Shown: piece by piece, positions 53,454 to 58,000 of the stretch
How positions within the stretch are numbered: the first letter of the stretch is position 1
Layout of the letters: each line of letters opens with the position of its first letter
Source of the DNA: Adiantum capillus-veneris
Taxonomy: Eukaryota; Streptophyta; Polypodiopsida; Polypodiales; Pteridaceae
Assembly (NCBI GenBank): GCA_014529385.2
Contig: CM043955.1
Location: 152,758,140 to 152,816,139, forward strand
Length of the DNA: 58,000 nt
Direction of reading: 5' to 3'
Notes under the pieces: generated by a model
The model's input: the letters and a program-made list of their open reading frames with translations, nothing else
The model's database searches: none
What the model was told of the DNA's origin: nothing
Made by a program: the position numbers and the translations under genes

Positions 53454-55456
53454 TGTCGAGAAATTTGCGGTCTTGCCAGGAAAGCACCGGGCTTATGGCT
53501 GTGAGAGTTTGTGAGAGAACTCAACAAAAACTATATGAAGGAGTTAAACCATAGATGCCATGAAGACTAGGGTTTGGAAAGAAGTTCAACCAAAGAAGAC
53601 TCACTCTTTCTCTGTTGCATTCACACACACAAAGGAAGAACGCAAAAGAGAATGTCAAAACAATACGAAGATGAAAACATCAAGGCTATGGTCATAGCGT
53701 ATCATGGGTAATATGAAAGGGTTAATGGATGAGTTAATGGCATTCAATCTTGGCTGACCAAATAGGCTACGAATTGTTCTTTGGAATTGTAGTTTTGTGC
53801 TTACCATAATATATATATTTTGTCTAGTGATTGGGATTAATTGTGTGTACAAATTCTCTTGGTTCATAGCAAGATAACTACGCTTACGTCAAAAGAAAAG
53901 TTATAGTCTATGAGAGGTAGTATGATGGGATCCGGTGATAGAAGTATTTCATTGAGCCTTTCTGGGCCAAAGAGAAACACTATACGTTGTTGAAAGTGTA
54001 TTTTACGGCTAATCCATACATTAATTCTAATAGATCGTACAGAGTGAAAGCGATAGAAATTATCATCATGTGGGTTATTCATCTAGGATAGTATGTGAGA
54101 AATGTAGATATGAGAGAAGTGAAGAGATGAGAAGTTTCCCTCCCAAGCCCTATTCTTGCCCGTAAGCAATAAGGATACTGCGGGGAGAGATGTACCTGTA
54201 GCAAAGAGAACCTAGAGAGGATGAATTACTAAGAATGAGAGAGATAGGTTTGGTTAAGGAGATGAGATTAGATACATATATATATGTTGGATTAGAGATG
54301 AAAATGAAAACAACAAGAAATCAAGAAAACATCAATGTAGAACACATCTTACTTGAAACCCTTCGGCACCATTATTGATGGGAGAGAGAAGAAGAGTGGA
54401 TAATTCCACTTTGATTGATACACCAAGTGCAAGACCTTCTTTGATTAGAGTTGATCTTCCAAGGTTAGCTTGTTGCAAGAATGGCTAGTCTCCCTCTAGG
54501 AGAAAGTGTAGGCTTGGGCTTATGTTAATGGCTAAGAACAATTAGGCATTACTACTCACTCCCTCGAGAATTCCTCTCATCAATGGCTTGAATGCTTGAG
54601 TCCCTTCCAAGGAAGAAGAGGTCCCCTTTTATAGGTGAAGGGAACCCACAAGGGTTTACACAAGAAGAGAGGAGCCAGTGTGAACAGGAATTGGAAAAGT
54701 TGGAAATGAGCTGTCTCTGCATGATGTGGGCAGACTGGAGTCCAGTATTTTGATCATATCTCCTCAACCGTAGCTCCAAATAAAAAAATAAAAATATGGG
54801 CAGAAACTTCAGCTCATTAGCTACGATTTTCATTTTAAAATCATTCTCCAATTCGGATTGGAACCTTGTGTAAAAAATTCATCAAAATAGGGTCCATTTA
54901 TGGCAGCAAAAGTCTTCATGTGGTCTCCTTAGCCTTGACTTTCATTTAATTCCCAAGGACACCTCATGCCATATGAAAGCATGACATTTCTCCTTGACAA
55001 AGTTTTGTAACCATGCTTGCAATAATGCATTAAAATAAGTGTATCTTTGAAATCATGCCACCTAGTGTCCCACTAGGATTTGATTCTCTCCTAGTAGCTA
55101 TTTAAAAAGAAATATAAGAAAAGTATAAAAAATACATAGAATATATATATATTGGAGTTTACCCTAGATATAGGATCTAGCTAGGGTGTGAGATGATAAT
55201 GAAATAGTAGAAATAAAGAATCAATGCTTTTTGCCCCAAGTTAAAGAGGCGGAGCTATTGACACTTTTCCCATAGTATTTTTTGATGGCAAAGTAAGAAT
55301 ACATTACCCTTGAGATAAATAATAAGATGAGATAGAAAGCTTATTTTTATACTTACATATGCATATGTACATTATAGGAAATATAATTATGTATCTAAAA
55401 AGTTACAAGATATCTCTTGTAGCATGTGTTCCCACTATGTACATGTCACAGCACGA
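53454..55456. mobile_element. 2.0-kb insert in copia C2 Gag
   Basis: Flanked by CTGCGT on both sides (53448-53453 and 55457-55462) within Gag coding sequence. AT-rich; its minus strand has a TATA box (CTATAAAAGGGG near 54630), so it may be a minus-strand solo LTR, but its ends (TGTCGAG and CAGCACGA) are not a clean TG...CA pair. It contains two similar minus-strand reading frames at 53655-53867 and 53864-54082. Confidence 0.6.
53655..54082 (-). repeat. Diverged direct repeat with related reading frames
   Basis: Two minus-strand frames of about 70 residues share a pattern: F-G-x-x-R-L-N, then PxILPxIxYxxSxDV and a hydrophobic end (SLFGQPRLN against FLFGPERLN). They lie next to each other, about 215 bp apart. 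The DNA is more diverged than the protein pattern. Function unknown. Confidence 0.45.
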
Positions 55457-56187
55457 CTGCGTAAAGAGCTGGAGTGGAAGATGATATGGACACTTTCTTT
55501 GCTAGTGTCAAGGATATCAATGAGCAACTCATTTCTGCAGGTGAAGTCATTTCAGACAGCGCCCTAGTGCAGACCGTTCTTGATGCCTTACCAGATTCTT
55601 ACCAGACTTTTGCTAGTACTTGGAGACTTATGACCCAAGGAAATCCTGAAGTTGTCAAGTTTGATGCATTATGCACATTGCTGTTGCAAGAGTCACTTTC
55701 CAGAAAAAACAGGACTAAGCAGCGTGCAGTTGAAAACACTTTTATTGCTTCTCAAAGAAAGGGTGGTAACAATAATGCAGCCACTTCTTATGGTTCTGCT
55801 GTGAGTGGCAAAACATATGTTCCTAATGCTTTTGCTAGCAGCACATCGTCTGGCAATTCTGGTGATAAGGGCAAAAAGAAGATGCGTTTCCATTATTGTA
55901 AAGCTAATGATCACTTGATCAAGTCGTGTCCTAAGTTGAAGGCCAAAGAGGCTAAGAAGAAAGAGGGTGGTTCCACTACAAATGCAGCCATTGTTGAGTC
56001 TTCTGTGAAAGGAGACTGTGATGCTAATGTTGATGCAGAATGGGCTTTTAGCGCAGAGTGCACTTACAATCCTGTTGTCCATGATGCATGCTTGTCAGTT
56101 GCTGCAGATTCACGTGTGTGGTATTTCAACAGTGGTGCTACAAAGCACATTACCTCACATCGTGAATTGTTTGTTTACCTCTCTTGA

Positions 56188-57327
56188 TTCAGTCCCTCAT
56201 GGGAATTCAGTCACTTGTGCCAACAATGCCTCTTATCCGGTTCAGGGAGTTGGAAAGATTGTGCTTACTGCTACTAATGGCAGTTCTTTCACACTTGTTG
56301 ATGCACTTTATGTACCTGGGATCAAGAAGAATCTCTTGTATGTATCCGCACTTGCTAGACTTGGACTTGTAGTCAAATTTATGGATGACAGATGTACAGT
56401 TCATGATCTCAGTTTTGGTGATGAAATTGTTGCATCTGGCCTTTTGTGCCGTGGGATGTATAAGCTCACTTTGTATGACAAGTGTGGACAAAATTTTGCA
56501 AATGCTGTTGCAGATTCAAGAGCTATTTCAGATGCAAAACTTTGGCGCCTCTTGAAGCACCCATCAAACATGTTTGTGAAGGCTGTATTTTGGGTAAGAT
56601 GCAGCATTCTAAGTTTCCAAAGGATGGTTTAGTTCGGGCCACATGCAGGTTGCAGCTTGTGCAGAGTGATGTTTGTGGGCCCATGCAAACTCCGTCCTTG
56701 GGCAATCACCTGTACTTCGTGACTTTCATCGATGATTACTCCATGCATGCATGGGTATTTCCGCTTAAAGCGAAATCCGAAGTTTTTATGTGGTTCAAAC
56801 AATTTATGGCTATGGCTGAAAATGTCTCGAAATGTACTATGGGCACCCTCCGTTCCGATCGAGGGGGGGAGTATATGTCTCATGAATTCAATGCATTTCT
56901 GGCTAGTCATGGGATAAAACACCAATGTACGGTGCCTTATACACCTCAGCAAAATGGTGTTGTTGAGAGGAAAAACAGGTCACTTACGGAAATGGCATGA
57001 TGTATGGTCAAAAGTCAAGCTTTGCCGCATTCTTTTTGGCTTGAGGCCATCATGTGTGCCACTTATGTACTTAACAGGTGTCCTAAGAAATCTTTGCAGT
57101 CTATTACTCCATATGAAGCATGGCATTATAGAAAGCCTTCTATTGAGCACATGCATGTTTTTGGCTGTTTGGCATATGCTTTGGTGCCACAAGTGCAGTG
57201 CAGAAAATTGGATGATAAGGCTGTGAAATGTATTTTCGTTGGTTATAGTGCTGAAAGCAAAGGTTACAGGATGTATCATCCGCAAACAAAACGTATTCTG
57301 GTTTCACGGGATGTAGTGTTTGTGTAA
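56188..57327 (+). pseudogene. Copia protease end and integrase (C2)
   Basis: GVGKIVLTATNGSSF and LYVPGIKKNLLYVSAL belong to the protease-to-integrase spacer. The integrase finger region is shortened: after AKLWR the sequence jumps, with a frameshift, to CEGCILGKMQ, losing the His pair. Core follows: DVCGPMQTPSLGNHLYFVTFIDDYS, TLRSDRGGEYMS, TPQQNGVVERKNR (DD35E residues present). TGA at 56998, then FWLEAIMCATYVLNRCP and VFGCLAYALVP to TAA at 57325. Confidence 0.88.
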
Positions 57328-58000
57328 GATTCTGTTCAGCCCTTGCTGTCATGTACTGGAGACAGTAATGTAAGCTCACAAGACATTTATGACACTTTGT
57401 TGCCTCTTTTCAGTGGTGGAAATATGAATGTAAGTTCCAATGAGGCACATGTACAGCCTATGGGGGTTTCTGAAAATGTTACAGATCAGCCTGATGCAGA
57501 TTTACATGATGTACTTGATGAGGAAAGGGCTGAAAATGAGCAGGCTAGAGGTATGCCAAGATGGCTGGTGTACACTTTGCGTGACAGTAAATTGGATGCA
57601 CCTTTGTCTAGTCGTACTCGTTCAGGATCTCGCCATGCATCTTATGCATCATATTGTTATGCTTTGGCTGTGTCTAGCTTACATGATGTTGAGGAGGCTC
57701 TGTCTTTTGATGAAGCACAGAATTCAGAAAATTGGATGGCTACCATGCAATCAGAATATGATGCACGTATAGAAAATGACACATGGACTTTATGTGATTT
57801 GCCTCTTGGCAAAAAGGCCATTGGTACGAAGTGGGTTTACAAGTTGAAACGCAAGCCGGATGGTGAGATGGATCGCCATAAGTCTCGACTTGTTGCAAAG
57901 GGTTATGCACAACAAAAAGGCATAGATTATGAAGAGACTTTTGCTCCCACTTGTCATATGACTACTGTGCGTTTTCTATGTGCATTGGCAGCTCATTTTG
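57328..58000 (+). pseudogene. Copia reverse transcriptase, N-terminal part (C2)
   Basis: After an acidic variable linker come WMATMQSEYDARIENDTWTL, LPLGKKAIGTKWVYKLKRKPDG, RLVAKGYAQQKGIDYEETFAP and VRFLCALAA at the window edge. The frame is open here. It diverges from copia C1 (different spacer and motif wording), so the two are separate families. RT active site, RNase H and the 3' LTR lie beyond 58000. Confidence 0.9.

Larger units (their letters stand above)
53046..56187 (+). pseudogene. Copia Gag and protease (C2), interrupted
   Basis: Gag starts MADNNNTDVFKMFVVEDMLDG (UBN2-type copia Gag), with NYPMWAYMMQHVL and AKIALLR up to 53453, and resumes at 55463 after an insert; a small frameshift follows. 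Then DTFFASVKDINEQL, a knuckle-like FHYCKANDHLIKSC (first Cys of CCHC is His), and the protease site VWYFNSGATKHITSH, where the usual D-S-G is N-S-G. The frame ends at TGA near 56187 and shifts. Both the knuckle and the protease lack key residues. Confidence 0.82.

Noticed and set aside
1142-58000. CRISPR arrays, operons or bacterial promoters
   Set aside because: Repeats here are transposon- or microsatellite-type, genes have spliceosomal introns, and the sequence is eukaryotic nuclear DNA.

Overview
The window looks like nuclear DNA of a land plant with a large, retrotransposon-rich genome. The evidence is one intron-containing host gene of the plant BUB1/MAD3 spindle-checkpoint family in a background of LTR retrotransposons primed by initiator-Met tRNA, a chromodomain-bearing Ty3/gypsy element (chromovirus), Ty1/copia elements, an endonuclease-type LINE, hAT transposons and tRNA-like SINEs. 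I cannot fix the species. The LINE ORF2 resembles elements I associate with ferns, but that is recall, not a search result.

The commonest sequence is one LTR family, here called family A. Its LTR is about 1.2 kb, starts TGTCACGTGACA and ends CTGCACCTTACA. It is followed by a primer-binding site TGGTATCAGAGC and preceded by a polypurine tract AAAAGGAGGGGA. Its interior codes for a Gag with a CCHC knuckle, a retropepsin-like domain with Asp-Pro-Gly where Asp-Ser/Thr-Gly is usual, a His/Asp-rich repeat linker, and a conserved C-terminal domain of about 250 residues that I do not recognise. No reverse transcriptase, RNase H or integrase is present in any copy, so the family is probably non-autonomous. 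The C-terminal domain survives in at least four diverged copies and is the best candidate for something undescribed.

Layout. 1-2568: minus-strand hAT transposon cut at its transposase gene by a solo family A LTR. 2569-17856: head-to-tail array of family A units sharing LTRs, with a minus-strand copia element (11304-15125) nested in it. 17857-19739: two chromovirus gag fragments meeting tail to tail. About 20000-25000: minus-strand LINE split by a solo family A LTR. 25426-27192: chromovirus LTR sequences. 27198-46870: family A elements A2 and A3, a chromovirus pol with chromodomain, a relative A' carrying an unrelated 190-residue ORF, and a SINE. 47180-49935: BUB1/MAD3-family gene, minus strand. 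50000-52480: simple repeats and a LINE ORF1 fragment. 52480-58000: plus-strand copia element running off the right edge.

The strongest structural result is an inversion of about 18.5 kb. At 27675 the left part of a family A LTR joins the right part of a chromovirus gag. At 46183, on the other strand, the left part of the gag joins the right part of the LTR. Both sequences break at matching positions. The outer ends of the element so reunited carry the same 5-bp target duplication, AGTTG, at 27193-27197 and, inverted, at 42259-42263. Almost every transposon ORF is broken by stops, frameshifts or insertions; the checkpoint gene exons are intact as far as they can be followed.
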